A stretch of 28,970 nt of DNA from an uncultured Clostridia bacterium (GCA_945988915.1 CAMFTS010000004.1:1-28970); one strand, 5' to 3'. Positions 13,702-22,135 are shown, counted from the stretch's first letter. Numbers and translations: made by a program. The notes: generated by a model from the letters alone, not told the origin.

Positions 13702-15456
13702 GTGATACCCGCAATTTATCACCTTGAAGCCAAAGTCATAACCCGTGGTGTTGGTCGCTCAGCCGTAGCCGCAAGTGCATATATGAGCTGTAGCGAAATC
13801 ACTAATGAATATGACGGCGTAAAACACGATTACACCAAGAAAGGCGGTCTTGTCTATGAGAAAATCTTTCTCCCGTCACACGCTCCGCCTGAATGGTGCA
13901 ACAGAGGTAAACTGTGGAACGCAGTTGAAAGAGCTGAGAAAACAAGGGACAGTCGTTTGGCAAGAGAGTTCATTGTTGCTCTGCCCGTTGAAGTCAGCCG
14001 TGAAAGGCAGATTGCAGAGGCAGAAGAATTCGCAAAGGCTCTTGCCCGTGACGGAATGTGTGTTGATGTCTGTATTCACGATACTGGCGAAGGTCATCCA
14101 CACGCTCACATTATGGCAACTGTCAGACCGTTAAACCCTGACGGCACATGGCAAAGAAAAACCGAAAAATAATATCTATGTATCAGAGACGGTAAGGAGC
14201 AAGGCTTTACCGCCTCTGAATTTTTATCTGCCAAAAATGAGGGTTGGGAAAAGCAGTATCAATTTTTTGTTGACGGTAAAAAAGTCTATCTGCCACCGTC
14301 AGCGGCTCTCGGATATGAAAGAGTGAACAAGTACCCAAAAAGCACCAAGTACGGCAGGCAGAATCCCATAAGCGAGCGTTGGAACAGTGATGAACAGCTT
14401 TATGCTTGGAGAAAACTGTGGGCAGATATCGTAAACCGAGACTTAGAAGAAAAGAACATTGAGCCTATTGATCCCCGCAGTTTTGAGGCAAGAGGAATAC
14501 TTTTGAAACCGACTATTCACGAGGGTGTTTCAAGCAAGAAAATGAAGAAGAAAGGCAAGGTCACCGAGCGGATGAAAATCAACATTCTTATCCGTAAAGA
14601 TAACAGCTTGATTCTAAGTCTTCGCAAAACGGTCAAAGCACTTACAGAACTTGTTGTCACGGCGGCAAAGCTACTCTTACCTGCACTTGCAGATGCTCTT
14701 GAAGAAATCCGTGTCAGTATGATTATCCTTGAATGTGAAAGAAAGAGCATTAACAATATGAAGCATCAGGCTATGAATGAGGTCCGTGATGCTGATGAGT
14801 TTTATGTGTACTTCCATAAGCTACAGGAAGATATGAAAGCCACCGAAGAAAAACTCAAAGAGGCAAAGAAGAAGCTGAAGCTCACTCCCAAGGTTATGAA
14901 GCAGAAATACAACTCGGCAAGAAGTGATGTTGAGCATTATGAGTTTGAACTTAAAGAGCTGAAATTTAAAATGCAGAGCATTCTCTCGCAAAACGAATGT
15001 GAAACCGAACATGATATTGTTAATGCAAAGTCTTACTTTGAGAAAATGCGTAGGTTTGAAATCCCAAAGCTCGAAGCTGAGGAAAAGAGAATGGACGCAG
15101 AAATTCAAAAGACACTTGTTCAGTACCAAGAAACCGAAAAACAGGCTGATGAAGCAGATGCAGAAGAGCTGAAAGCCGAAAGGATGAAAATCCGCCCCGA
15201 AAAAGAGAAAGAGGCAAGACAAAAAGCTGAAGCAGATTACAACATCAGCGAATACGATTTCAACCGAAGTGTTGATACCGTTTCAAAGCTCATAGGTGAG
15301 CCGCCACCTAATTATCTTACCAAGGCTGAAATAGCAAGGCAGGAAGAATATGCACGCTATGTAAAACAGCAGGAGGAAAGACAGCGGCAAATCGAAGAAC
15401 GGCGTAAAGCCCGTAATAATCAAAATATTAAGAATAAAAATGAAAGGAGCCGTTGA
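13702..15456 (+). pseudogene. mobA: MobA/MobL relaxase (MOBQ), interrupted by an in-frame stop
   Basis: GTG 13702 with TAAGGA upstream starts a relaxase with the MobA/MobL N-terminus: IYHLEAKV, catalytic Tyr27 in SAVAASAY, and the metal-binding cluster H132, H134, H136 in GEGHPHAHIM. Codon 157 is TAA (14170-14172); reading on in the same frame continues the family without a shift (YLCIRDGKEQGF, later KYGRQNPISERWN) to 15456, ending in a long Glu/Lys-rich coiled coil. A GAA-to-TAA change explains it. The 156-aa N-terminal piece keeps the nicking residues, and a GTG at 14323 could restart the rest. Relaxases of this kind nick oriT and lead the strand into the recipient. It ends 1 nt before the parB start. 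Confidence 0.85.
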
Positions 15457-15457
15457 T

Positions 15458-16336
15458 ATGGCTAACAAGAAACTTAAAGCACCGGTAAATATCCCGGTAG
15501 AAAAAATCCGTCCTTTTGAGGGACATCCGTACAAGGTGTTGGACAATGAGGAGATGAATACTCTCATTGAAAGTATACAGGAGCAGGGTATTCTTTCTCC
15601 GATTCATTTAAGGCCGATTGAAAACACAGATGAATATGAGGTGATAAGCGGGCACAGACGCTTACACGCAGCAGTTAAGGCAGGGATAAAAGAAGTCCCT
15701 GCTTTTATTTTTGCCGTCAGCCGTGACGAAGCGGCAATTATGCTTGTGGACAGCAATCTTCACCGTGAGCATATTCTACCAAGTGAAAAAGCATTTGCAC
15801 TGAAATTGAAAATGGACGCAATGAGCCGCCAAGGACAAAGAACCGATTTAACTTCCACCCAAGTTGGGCGGAAGTTGGAAACAGCCGAAATCATAGGTGA
15901 ACAGATTAATGAAAGCAAAAATCAGGTTCGCAGATATATCCGCTTGACTTATCTCATTCCCGAACTGCTCGATATGATGGACGAGGGTAAAATTGCTTTC
16001 TCGGTTGGTGTAGAGCTTTCATTTCTTGACGAACAGACGCAGTATGACTTGCTCCATGTAATTGAAGAGCAGGAGTGTACACCGTCGTATTCTCAGGCTT
16101 GGCATATGCACAGAGATTTTAATTCAGGCACACTGACTGTTGAAGGAATTGAAAATATGCTTATGTCTGAAAAGCCGAATCAAAGGCAAATGTTCAAACT
16201 CCCACTTGAGCAAGTACAGAAATTCTATCCGAATGCCAACAAACAACAGCTTGAAAATTATGTTATGAAAGCTTGTGAGTATTACAACAAGGCGTTGCAG
16301 AGACAGAGAAACAGAAATAGCAGGGATGCAAGGTGA
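15458..16336 (+). CDS. ParB/RepB/Spo0J-family protein
   Basis: The 292-aa protein has a ParB N-terminal nuclease-like domain with GHRRLHA (65-71), a second motif NLHREHILPSEKA (100-112), and a helix-turn-helix around residues 140-170. ATG 15458 is used because AAAGGAG lies 10 nt before it; an in-frame ATG at 15440 overlaps the relaxase gene and has no site. It follows the relaxase stop by 1 nt and belongs to the mobilization operon. No ParA gene accompanies it, so it may act as a DNA-binding regulator or help stabilise the excised element. Confidence 0.88.
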   Translation: MANKKLKAPVNIPVEKIRPFEGHPYKVLDNEEMNTLIESIQEQGILSPIHLRPIENTDEYEVISGHRRLHAAVKAGIKEVPAFIFAVSRDEAAIMLVDSNLHREHILPSEKAFALKLKMDAMSRQGQRTDLTSTQVGRKLETAEIIGEQINESKNQVRRYIRLTYLIPELLDMMDEGKIAFSVGVELSFLDEQTQYDLLHVIEEQECTPSYSQAWHMHRDFNSGTLTVEGIENMLMSEKPNQRQMFKLPLEQVQKFYPNANKQQLENYVMKACEYYNKALQRQRNRNSRDAR

Positions 16337-16348
16337 GGAGGTTTGCCT

Positions 16349-16552
16349 ATGGCTGATGAAGTAAAAATTGAATATATCGAAAACAAGGTTAATCCTAATA
16401 ATCTCGGCGGTGTTCTCATTTCGGAGTATGCTGCCGAATCTCTAATCAGATGTATTCTTCCCGATATTGTATCTTTCTTTCAAAGTGAAAACGGCAGAAA
16501 AGAGTTTGAAGAATGGAACAAAGATTGGGATAAATTAAAGGAAATCGAATAA
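16349..16552 (+). CDS. Small hypothetical protein, 67 aa, between parB and recombinase
   Basis: ATG 16349 follows GAGGAGG at 7 nt; a TTG two codons earlier is less well placed. The acidic 67-aa protein contains a NNLGGVLISEYAAESLIR stretch and a Trp-rich charged tail (EEWNKDWDKL). I recall similar small proteins directly before serine recombinase genes in Firmicute elements, but know no function; a recombination directionality factor is one guess. It ends before a hairpin and the recombinase promoter. Confidence 0.65.
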   Translation: MADEVKIEYIENKVNPNNLGGVLISEYAAESLIRCILPDIVSFFQSENGRKEFEEWNKDWDKLKEIE

Positions 16553-16558
16553 AAAACA

Positions 16559-16586
16559 GCGGATGCGATGTAAAAGTCGCATCCGC
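16559..16586 (+). terminator. Hairpin after the mobilization operon
   Basis: GCGGATGCGA and TCGCATCCGC form a perfect 10-bp stem with an 8-nt loop. No good T run follows, so termination may be partial. Confidence 0.5.
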
Positions 16587-16590
16587 ACAT

Positions 16591-16619
16591 TTAACAAAAT
16601 CAAATATATGAATTACAAT
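16591..16619 (+). promoter_or_regulatory. Promoter of the serine recombinase gene
   Basis: TTAACA (16591-16596) and TACAAT (16614-16619) lie 17 nt apart, 31 nt before the recombinase ATG. The recombinase can thus be expressed apart from the mobilization operon. Confidence 0.55.
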
Positions 16620-16649
16620 ATTTACAGAAACCAAAGGAGGTAAAAATAT

Positions 16650-18155
16650 ATGATAGGCGTTATTTACGCAAGATACTCTTCCGACAATCAGAAGGAAGAA
16701 AGTATTGACGGTCAGCTTCGTGAATGTAAAGCCTATGCCGAAAAGAACGGTATACAAATCGTTGATACCTATATCGACAGAGCTTTATCTGCAAAAACTG
16801 ATAACAGACCGAGATTTCAGCAGATGATAAAAGACAGTGCGTCAAAGCATTTTGAGGTTATACTCGTATGGAAGCTTGACCGTTTTGCCCGTAACAGATA
16901 TGACTCAGCTCATTACAAAAATATGCTTCGTAAGAACGGAGTTAAGGTTGTATCTATAACCGAAACCATATCTCAGGGTGCAGAGGGTATTCTGCTCGAA
17001 TCTTTGCTTGAAGGTATGGCTGAATACTATTCTGTTGAGCTCGCAGAAAAGGTTACAAGAGGTATGATGGAAAATGCTCTTAAATGTAAATACAACGGTG
17101 GTACTTTGCCGATTGGTTACAAGGTGGATAAAGAGCAGAATTATGAAATTGATGAGGTTACTGCACCTGCGGTAGTTTTAGCGTTTAAGAGTTATGCAGA
17201 GGGTATGTCCATGCAGCAAATTGCAAATATGCTCAATTACCAAGGTGTCCGTACTCACAAGAAAACCATGTTAGATGTTGATATTGTTGCCCGTATGCTG
17301 CACAATCGAAAATATATCGGTGAATACAAGTTTAAAGATGTTATTACATCGGGAGGAATTCCGGCAATAGTAGATAAGGAGTTGTTTGAATTGGTACAGG
17401 AAAAAATGAAGCAAAACAAGAAAGCCCCTGCAAAGCACAAAGCGGAAGATGAATATCTTTTAACCACAAAACTCTATTGCGGCAAATGTCAATGCCTAAT
17501 GGTTGGTGAAAGCGGCACAAGCAGAACAAAACTTGTGCATCGTTATTACAAGTGTGTAAGTGTAAAGAATCACAAGGGCTGTGATAAAAAGACAGTCAAA
17601 AAGGCCTGGATTGAAGACCTTGTTATTGACAGCGTCCGCAAGCTCATTATGAATGATGAAACGATTGAGTATCTGACAGATCTGGCGCTTGAAACCTTTA
17701 ACCAGGAAAGCACCGTTCTCCCGATACTGCAAAAGCAATATGCACAGACTCTTACAGCAATAAACAACCTTATTACCGCTATGGAGCAAGGAATCATAAC
17801 ACCAACAACCAAAGCGAGAATGGATGAGCTTGAAGCGGAAAAGAGTGAGCTTTCAATCAGAATTATGAAAGAGGAAATGTCAAGACCGAAACTGATCCGT
17901 GAGGAGATTTTATATTGGTTTTACAAGTTCCGTAAGCTTAACCCGAAAAAGCTCGACCACAGGAGAAGCTTAATAAACAACTTTGTAAACTCGGTATTCC
18001 TATATGAAGACAGAATGGTAATTAACTTCAACTTCAAAGACAGTACCGAAACCATAACCTTTGCCGACCTTGAAAAGTCGGCATTAGGTTCGGATTTGAA
18101 AGTGTCAGGTGCACCAGAAAAAGACGATTGCGAGAGCAATCGTCTTTTTCAATGA
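16650..18155 (+). CDS. Large serine recombinase (integrase/excisionase of the element)
   Basis: The 501-aa protein has the serine resolvase/invertase catalytic domain: Arg8 and nucleophile Ser10 in YARYSSDNQ, then LDRFARN with Arg78 and Arg81. A recombinase DNA-binding domain follows (GTLPIGYKVD to about residue 250), then a zinc ribbon with Cys277, Cys280, Cys302 and Cys311, and a coiled-coil tail. This is the complete set for a large serine integrase that inserts and removes the element at short att cores. AAAGGAGG precedes ATG 16650. The last codons run through a terminator stem (18118-18149), so the C-terminus (ending ESNRLFQ) is encoded by a hairpin. It lies at the right end of the element, as is usual. 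Confidence 0.93.
   Translation: MIGVIYARYSSDNQKEESIDGQLRECKAYAEKNGIQIVDTYIDRALSAKTDNRPRFQQMIKDSASKHFEVILVWKLDRFARNRYDSAHYKNMLRKNGVKVVSITETISQGAEGILLESLLEGMAEYYSVELAEKVTRGMMENALKCKYNGGTLPIGYKVDKEQNYEIDEVTAPAVVLAFKSYAEGMSMQQIANMLNYQGVRTHKKTMLDVDIVARMLHNRKYIGEYKFKDVITSGGIPAIVDKELFELVQEKMKQNKKAPAKHKAEDEYLLTTKLYCGKCQCLMVGESGTSRTKLVHRYYKCVSVKNHKGCDKKTVKKAWIEDLVIDSVRKLIMNDETIEYLTDLALETFNQESTVLPILQKQYAQTLTAINNLITAMEQGIITPTTKARMDELEAEKSELSIRIMKEEMSRPKLIREEILYWFYKFRKLNPKKLDHRRSLINNFVNSVFLYEDRMVINFNFKDSTETITFADLEKSALGSDLKVSGAPEKDDCESNRLFQ
18118..18149 (+). terminator. Terminator inside the recombinase 3' end
   Basis: AAAAAGACGATTGC pairs perfectly with GCAATCGTCTTTTT around GAGA, a 14-bp stem ending in T5. 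It lies within the last 13 codons of the recombinase gene. Confidence 0.8.
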
Positions 18156-18278
18156 AATTCGTTCTTTACGGAACGAGTGAAATATTACTTCGTAATGTGA
18201 AATACGCTTCGCGTATGAAATATGCCGCGGCATATGAAAGAACGAATTTTATTTCATATTGCATCAGCGATATTTCAT
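18153..18278. repeat. Array of short hairpins spaced by TGAAAT
   Basis: Five small hairpins follow one another: TCGTTC/GAACGA, ATTAC/GTAAT, ATACGC/GCGTAT, ATATGCCG/CGGCATAT and ATATTGC/GCGATAT. The first four are preceded by TGAAAT (18153, 18178, 18198, 18216), with TGAAAG at 18235. The inverse ATTTCA flanks the last (18251, 18272). AATTCGTTCTTT (18157-18168) also pairs perfectly with AAAGAACGAATT (18237-18248), so the middle hairpins can sit as arms of a cloverleaf closed by a 12-bp stem. Confidence 0.85.
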
Positions 18279-18352
18279 TAGCTGTCTGTCCTTGCCTGTT
18301 CAACTCCATATCAAAATTTTATACCGGCATCTTTTTTGCTGCCTATTAACAG

Positions 18353-18391
18353 ATAAAGAGTTTACACATTTGTGTGAACTCTTTATTTTTT
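18353..18391 (+). terminator. Strong intrinsic terminator
   Basis: A 16-bp stem (ATAAAGAGTTTACACA with its complement, one T-G wobble) has a 2-nt loop and is followed by T6. No gene precedes it on the plus strand since 18155, so it would end a transcript of the hairpin array. Confidence 0.75.
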
Positions 18392-18418
18392 GCTTTGGTG
18401 TGTGAAAAATTCACGCTT

Positions 18419-18456
18419 GCTACTGATGTTTGCTTGTAAACACGCAAACGCGTAGC
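18419..18456. repeat. Nested stem-loop
   Basis: GCTAC/GTAGC (18419-18423, 18452-18456) encloses GTTTGC/GCAAAC (18428-18433, 18444-18449), forming a two-level hairpin. Confidence 0.5.
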
Positions 18457-18500
18457 TTAGGTTATTTTCATCTGAAAATTTTTCTTAATAAGTACAGGAA

Positions 18501-18530
18501 AACCGCTGCTGACACAAATCAGCGGCGGTT
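18501..18530 (-). terminator. Terminator of the MFS transporter gene
   Basis: AACCGCTGCTGA pairs with TCAGCGGCGGTT with one mismatch around a 6-nt loop, 23 nt beyond the MFS stop codon on the minus strand. Confidence 0.6.
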
Positions 18531-18553
18531 GCATTTTTATTGTTTCAGTTTTA

Positions 18554-20092
18554 TCAGTCTTCGTTTTCTTCCTTGATTTTATCAATAACTTCCTGTGAAA
18601 TTGTATTTGCTTCACCGTGCTTAACACAAAGAATGCAAAGAATTGAAATTACAAATGCAATCGGGCAGTAGTAGAAGAGTGAAAGGTATGTACCTGTAAA
18701 CATACGGACAATACCGTAAATAATGGGCGTTGCAATTTGTGCGGAGAATGTTGCTGTATAGTAATAGCCTGTGAATGTGCCAACCTTGTCAATACCACCG
18801 ATTTCAAGAACAAGCGGAAGAGTATTAACGGTGATGAACATATTAGCCGCACCGCCAACAATAAGTGCTGCCCAAACGAAAACTCCTGTAAGTGCGTCAA
18901 GTCCCGCATTATAAGCCACAAGATATGCGCCGAATGCAACGACAAAGATTATAAGTCCGCCGAGAATTGTTTTCTTTCTGCCGATTTTCTTACCGAGCCA
19001 ACCTGCAGGAATTGCGGCAATTGCAGATGCTGCTGCAAAAGCAGTAGTCATAATAGTTGCCTGTGATGTTGTCTTGCCTAAAATTTCGCCTGCGAAAAGT
19101 GCGAAGAAGGTTGAGATTGCATTTGTTCCGCAGAAGAGGAAGAAAAGGCCCAAAAGCATAAAGATAAGGCTTTTTCTTTCACCTGATGAAAGCTTTTCTG
19201 CTTTTCTTGCGGCTTTCTCGGCTTTTGCTGCTTCTTTTGCAGCCTTGCGTTTTGCTTCTTCGTCAGTAGCCTGATTCATTTCTGCTTTGACTTTCAAACG
19301 GCTGTCAGGCTCTTTTACGAAGAAAAGAACAACAAGCATACCGAGAATCATAACAACTGCGCCCAAAAGGAAAACATACGGGAAGATTACAAGTTCTCCT
19401 TCGCCTTCGGTAAGGGTGTCTTTGGAAATGCCCTTAACTGCACAGTAAATTACTGAAACGATTGTACCTGCAAAAAGGCCGAGCGCACCGCCGATACCGC
19501 CCATAAGGTTAATAACTGCGTTGCCTTCCGAACGAAGCTCGTTAGGTGTCAAATCAGGCATGAGCGCAACAACGGGGGCACGCCAAAGGGACATTACAAA
19601 CACAAAAAGGATAATAAAGAACATTGTCAGCGGGAGTGAAGCAACCTTAATTGCAACTAAAGGAATAATCGCAAAAAGCGCTGCGGAAACGGGGGCGCCG
19701 TAAATAACATAAGGGCGGCGCTTGCCGAAACGCGAGTGAGTATTGTCGGAAAGCTTGCCGAAAGTCGGCTGGAAAATAACTCCGAAAATATTGTCAAAGG
19801 TCATAATGATACCGATAAACAAAGGTACAAGAGTAATGCCTGTTGCGTAATTGCCCACATTTTCACCGTTTGCCTCGGCAAATTTTGCAAGTGCGGGGAA
19901 TGCTTCGTTGAGCTTTGCGCTCCAAGCGGTAATTGTATCACTGCGATTAAGCAAATAGTTCAAAATCTTAGTGATATACGGGTCGTAAATTGCCCATGCA
20001 ATTGAAGAAGCAAGAAAGCCGAAGCCCGTAAGAATTGTATGCGGGTAATGGAGCTTGCCGTTTTCTTTAGCGCAGAAATATTTGTTTTCCAT
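18554..20092 (-). CDS. MFS transporter, sugar/SLC45-like
   Basis: The 512-aa protein has about 12 transmembrane helices in two halves. An MFS signature GKLSDNTHSRFGKRRPYV lies after the second helix and GWLGKKIGRKK marks the equivalent loop in the second half. A long charged central loop (about residues 270-310, Ala/Lys/Glu-rich) separates the halves. The resemblance is to sucrose/SLC45-type and GPH-like sugar:cation symporters; the actual sugar is unknown. A short hydrophilic C-terminal tail is rich in Glu and Lys. It is monocistronic, with its own promoter, a possible operator palindrome in its leader and a terminator. This gene appears to be the first chromosomal gene to the right of the mobile element. 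Confidence 0.85.
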   Translation of the reverse strand: MENKYFCAKENGKLHYPHTILTGFGFLASSIAWAIYDPYITKILNYLLNRSDTITAWSAKLNEAFPALAKFAEANGENVGNYATGITLVPLFIGIIMTFDNIFGVIFQPTFGKLSDNTHSRFGKRRPYVIYGAPVSAALFAIIPLVAIKVASLPLTMFFIILFVFVMSLWRAPVVALMPDLTPNELRSEGNAVINLMGGIGGALGLFAGTIVSVIYCAVKGISKDTLTEGEGELVIFPYVFLLGAVVMILGMLVVLFFVKEPDSRLKVKAEMNQATDEEAKRKAAKEAAKAEKAARKAEKLSSGERKSLIFMLLGLFFLFCGTNAISTFFALFAGEILGKTTSQATIMTTAFAAASAIAAIPAGWLGKKIGRKKTILGGLIIFVVAFGAYLVAYNAGLDALTGVFVWAALIVGGAANMFITVNTLPLVLEIGGIDKVGTFTGYYYTATFSAQIATPIIYGIVRMFTGTYLSLFYYCPIAFVISILCILCVKHGEANTISQEVIDKIKEENED

Positions 20093-20116
20093 ATACTTTT
20101 CTCCTTATAATTACGA

Positions 20117-20174
20117 GCAAATATATTTGCCCTTTTCAATTAATTATTTTAACAAATATTAACACAGTTTGCAA
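20117..20174 (-). promoter_or_regulatory. MFS gene promoter and operator-like palindrome
   Basis: On the minus strand TTGCAA (20169-20174) and TAAAAT (20146-20151) lie 17 nt apart. Downstream of the start site a perfect 14-bp palindrome GCAAATATATTTGC (20117-20130) could bind a sugar-responsive repressor. Confidence 0.6.
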
Positions 20175-20192
20175 CAGTAAGTTGAAAATAAA

Positions 20193-20222
20193 AAACGGAT
20201 AAGGCAAGTACCCTATCCGTTT
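20193..20222 (-). terminator. Terminator of the GDPD-like gene
   Basis: AAACGGATA and TATCCGTTT pair around a 12-nt loop; on the minus strand T6 follows. It lies beyond the stop at 20285. Confidence 0.7.
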
Positions 20223-20284
20223 GAGTGTTTTTCTGAAATTTTATTATTCTTATTGTCTGTAATAATTAAGAATTCAACCTTGCT

Positions 20285-21655
20285 CTATTCAAAGTTTATG
20301 GTATCCTTTTTCTTTCTCTTCTTTTTATTTGAAAAGAAGAGCTTTTTACCGTTTTTTCTTAACGCAATACTCTTATTTCTGAGCACTTCAAATGCAAGTT
20401 CCATCAAAACAAGCACAACCGTAACAATAATTGCGGCAAAAATTCTGCCGGATGTATATGTTGTTGAGCCTTTATCCTTTTCACCGTTTTCCTTTAAGTT
20501 GTTATATGCAGAAAAAAGATTGATATATGCATTATCAAGCTCCATTGCCGAAACAGAATTCTTTGCGGCAAAATCTGCTTTTTCAATACTTGTCTTCAGT
20601 GCGCTTGATGAAGCCGAACTGAAAAGCGTCAAGTCAATTTCCGAAACTTTTACAATTAAATTCTCAAGTGTTTTTCTTGATTCTTCAACTCTCAGCCTAT
20701 ACTCAATAAACTGCTCAATGTTGTTGGTAATTACCATTGAAAAGCCTCTTGAAGTAACATCATCCCAATAAAGAGCTGTATCCTGTCTGTTGCCGCAGAG
20801 TTCAGGATCTGTCATATCAATAGCCGCACGAAGCTTTCCGTTCGTTTTGCCTACTGTTGATTTGCTGAACGTAGTCGAATAAGCATTGTTATTTGATAAA
20901 AGCACTCCGATTGCTCCGAGCGCGGCGGATTTTCTGATATATGACCGTGAATTCCAAACGACTGTTCCGTCATATTTTGTAACGATTAACGGAGCCGACT
21001 GTTTTGATGACAGCCATCTTGATACAGACGATTTTTTTGCGTCAGTAAGAATTGCATTGTAGCTCAAAGCATTACATTCCGATAATATGTCATAAATCTC
21101 GTTTCTGTACTCCCAGCCGTCCTCAATCAAAAGTACGGCTCTTTTATCAAGAAGCTCTATAACCTGCTTCAAAGTAGGCACAGCATAAGCGGTCATTTTT
21201 TCCTGAGACACCACCTTGCCGTTGCGAAGAAAATATGTCTTCAACTCATTATAATCAATCTGTGAAACATCTTTCTTAATGGGATTACCGTCTTTATCGA
21301 CACAAACATCATCAAGGTTTGAATCTGAAATCAAAACTATCTGATTATCAGCGGTTCTTTTTACCTTAACGAGAATCATATCGGCACCCGACTCGGCAGC
21401 CGCAAGGATTCCCTCAGCCGAGTTTTCGGGAAAATTAGCCGTATTGCCGTATTTTGAAATACAAATAAGTTCCGTTTTAACCTCTTTGATTGCGCTGATA
21501 GTTTCCTCAACTTTTGTGGAAGCATTAACATTAACAGCATCCGGTGTCGGCTGATTGACCGGTTCACCTTCAGCAAAAGAAATCAGTGCGCAGGAAAAAG
21601 CAATTACAACAGAGATAATTATTGAAAAAATCCCGATTACTGTATTTCTTTTCAT
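20285..21655 (-). CDS. GDPD-like membrane protein lacking catalytic residues
   Basis: The 456-aa protein starts with a signal-type hydrophobic segment (about residues 5-28), then a domain recognisable as glycerophosphodiester phosphodiesterase-like by PENSAEGILAAAESGAD (76-92), equivalent to the PENT...GAD region. The enzymatic positions are changed: KYG (68-70) stands where HRG is expected, the E-x-D metal site after GAD reads MILVKV, and the HD motif reads SD (110-111). A C-terminal helical stretch, a second transmembrane segment (about 410-432) and a very basic tail follow. It is therefore likely an extracytoplasmic, non-catalytic relative anchored at both ends. Monocistronic. Confidence 0.7.
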   Translation of the reverse strand: MKRNTVIGIFSIIISVVIAFSCALISFAEGEPVNQPTPDAVNVNASTKVEETISAIKEVKTELICISKYGNTANFPENSAEGILAAAESGADMILVKVKRTADNQIVLISDSNLDDVCVDKDGNPIKKDVSQIDYNELKTYFLRNGKVVSQEKMTAYAVPTLKQVIELLDKRAVLLIEDGWEYRNEIYDILSECNALSYNAILTDAKKSSVSRWLSSKQSAPLIVTKYDGTVVWNSRSYIRKSAALGAIGVLLSNNNAYSTTFSKSTVGKTNGKLRAAIDMTDPELCGNRQDTALYWDDVTSRGFSMVITNNIEQFIEYRLRVEESRKTLENLIVKVSEIDLTLFSSASSSALKTSIEKADFAAKNSVSAMELDNAYINLFSAYNNLKENGEKDKGSTTYTSGRIFAAIIVTVVLVLMELAFEVLRNKSIALRKNGKKLFFSNKKKRKKKDTINFE

Positions 21656-21690
21656 TACAAATTATGCCTCCTTTTCTAAAAATCGGCTAT

Positions 21691-21719
21691 ATTATAACAA
21701 ATATAAAAATTTTTTACAA
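21691..21719 (-). promoter_or_regulatory. Promoter of the GDPD-like gene
   Basis: On the minus strand TTGTAA (21714-21719) and TATAAT (21691-21696) lie 17 nt apart, shortly before an AAAGGAGG site and the ATG at 21655. Confidence 0.65.
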
Positions 21720-21845
21720 TAGGAACAGACAAGAAAAATCTTATATTTTGATAAATATATTTGTCGATTATACAACATTTTGTGTAGAAAAAAAGTTGCA
21801 CAAAAATTCGTAGTAAATTTTTAACTCAACAGCATATTTTTATAG

Positions 21846-21874
21846 TTGCAAGCCCTTAAAAATTGTGCTAAAAT
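21846..21874 (+). promoter_or_regulatory. Promoter of the XRE-nth-dnaD-dnaC operon
   Basis: TTGCAA (21846-21851) and TAAAAT (21869-21874) are separated by 17 nt, 37 nt before the first ATG. The four genes that follow have no internal terminator. Confidence 0.6.
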
Positions 21875-21910
21875 AACGGCACTATTACTAATAGCGACAG
21901 GGGAATTATT

Positions 21911-22135
21911 ATGCCTTTTAATGAAAAATTCAAGCAACTGCGACAATCGAAGCTACCGCCTCTTACTCAGACAGACCTTGCAAATGTTTTGGGTATTACT
22001 CAGCGTAAAGTTTCGTTCCTTGAAACCGGAGTCACAGAGCCTTCATTAAAGGACTTACAGAATATTTGCTTATATTTTCAAGTTTCGGCTGACTATTTTC
22101 TTGATTTACCTGAAAATCTCGAGTATAAGAAATGA
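21911..22135 (+). CDS. XRE-family helix-turn-helix regulator
   Basis: The 74-aa protein is a single Cro/C1-type helix-turn-helix domain: LTQTDLANVLGITQRKVSFLE (residues 18-38) is the DNA-recognition unit, and the YFQVSADYFLDLPE ending is typical of stand-alone XRE regulators. AGGGGA precedes the ATG. Its stop overlaps the nth start (ATGA), so it is expressed with the DNA repair and replication genes downstream; the target is unknown and may be its own promoter. Confidence 0.85.
   Translation: MPFNEKFKQLRQSKLPPLTQTDLANVLGITQRKVSFLETGVTEPSLKDLQNICLYFQVSADYFLDLPENLEYKK

Larger units (their letters stand above)
18279..18553. other. Gene-free right flank of the element with further hairpins
   Basis: No ORF with a ribosome site is visible. 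The stretch holds a terminator (18353-18391), a GTGAA/TTCAC hairpin (18402-18414), a nested stem-loop (18419-18456), a TTTTCA/TGAAAA stem near 18465-18478 and the MFS-gene terminator (18501-18530). The right attachment site of the element probably lies here, but I cannot place it. Confidence 0.5.

Noticed and set aside
14821..15222. 133-aa minus-strand frame in the relaxase 3' part
   Set aside because: Its Phe/Leu-rich composition mirrors the Glu/Lys-rich coiled coil on the other strand, a typical shadow frame.
18153..18278. CRISPR array
   Set aside because: The repeated unit is only 6 bases and spacers are self-complementary hairpins; there are no cas genes.
18128..18349. 73-aa plus-strand reading frame across the hairpin array
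   Set aside because: It has no ribosome site, follows palindromic sequence and shows no protein-like composition.
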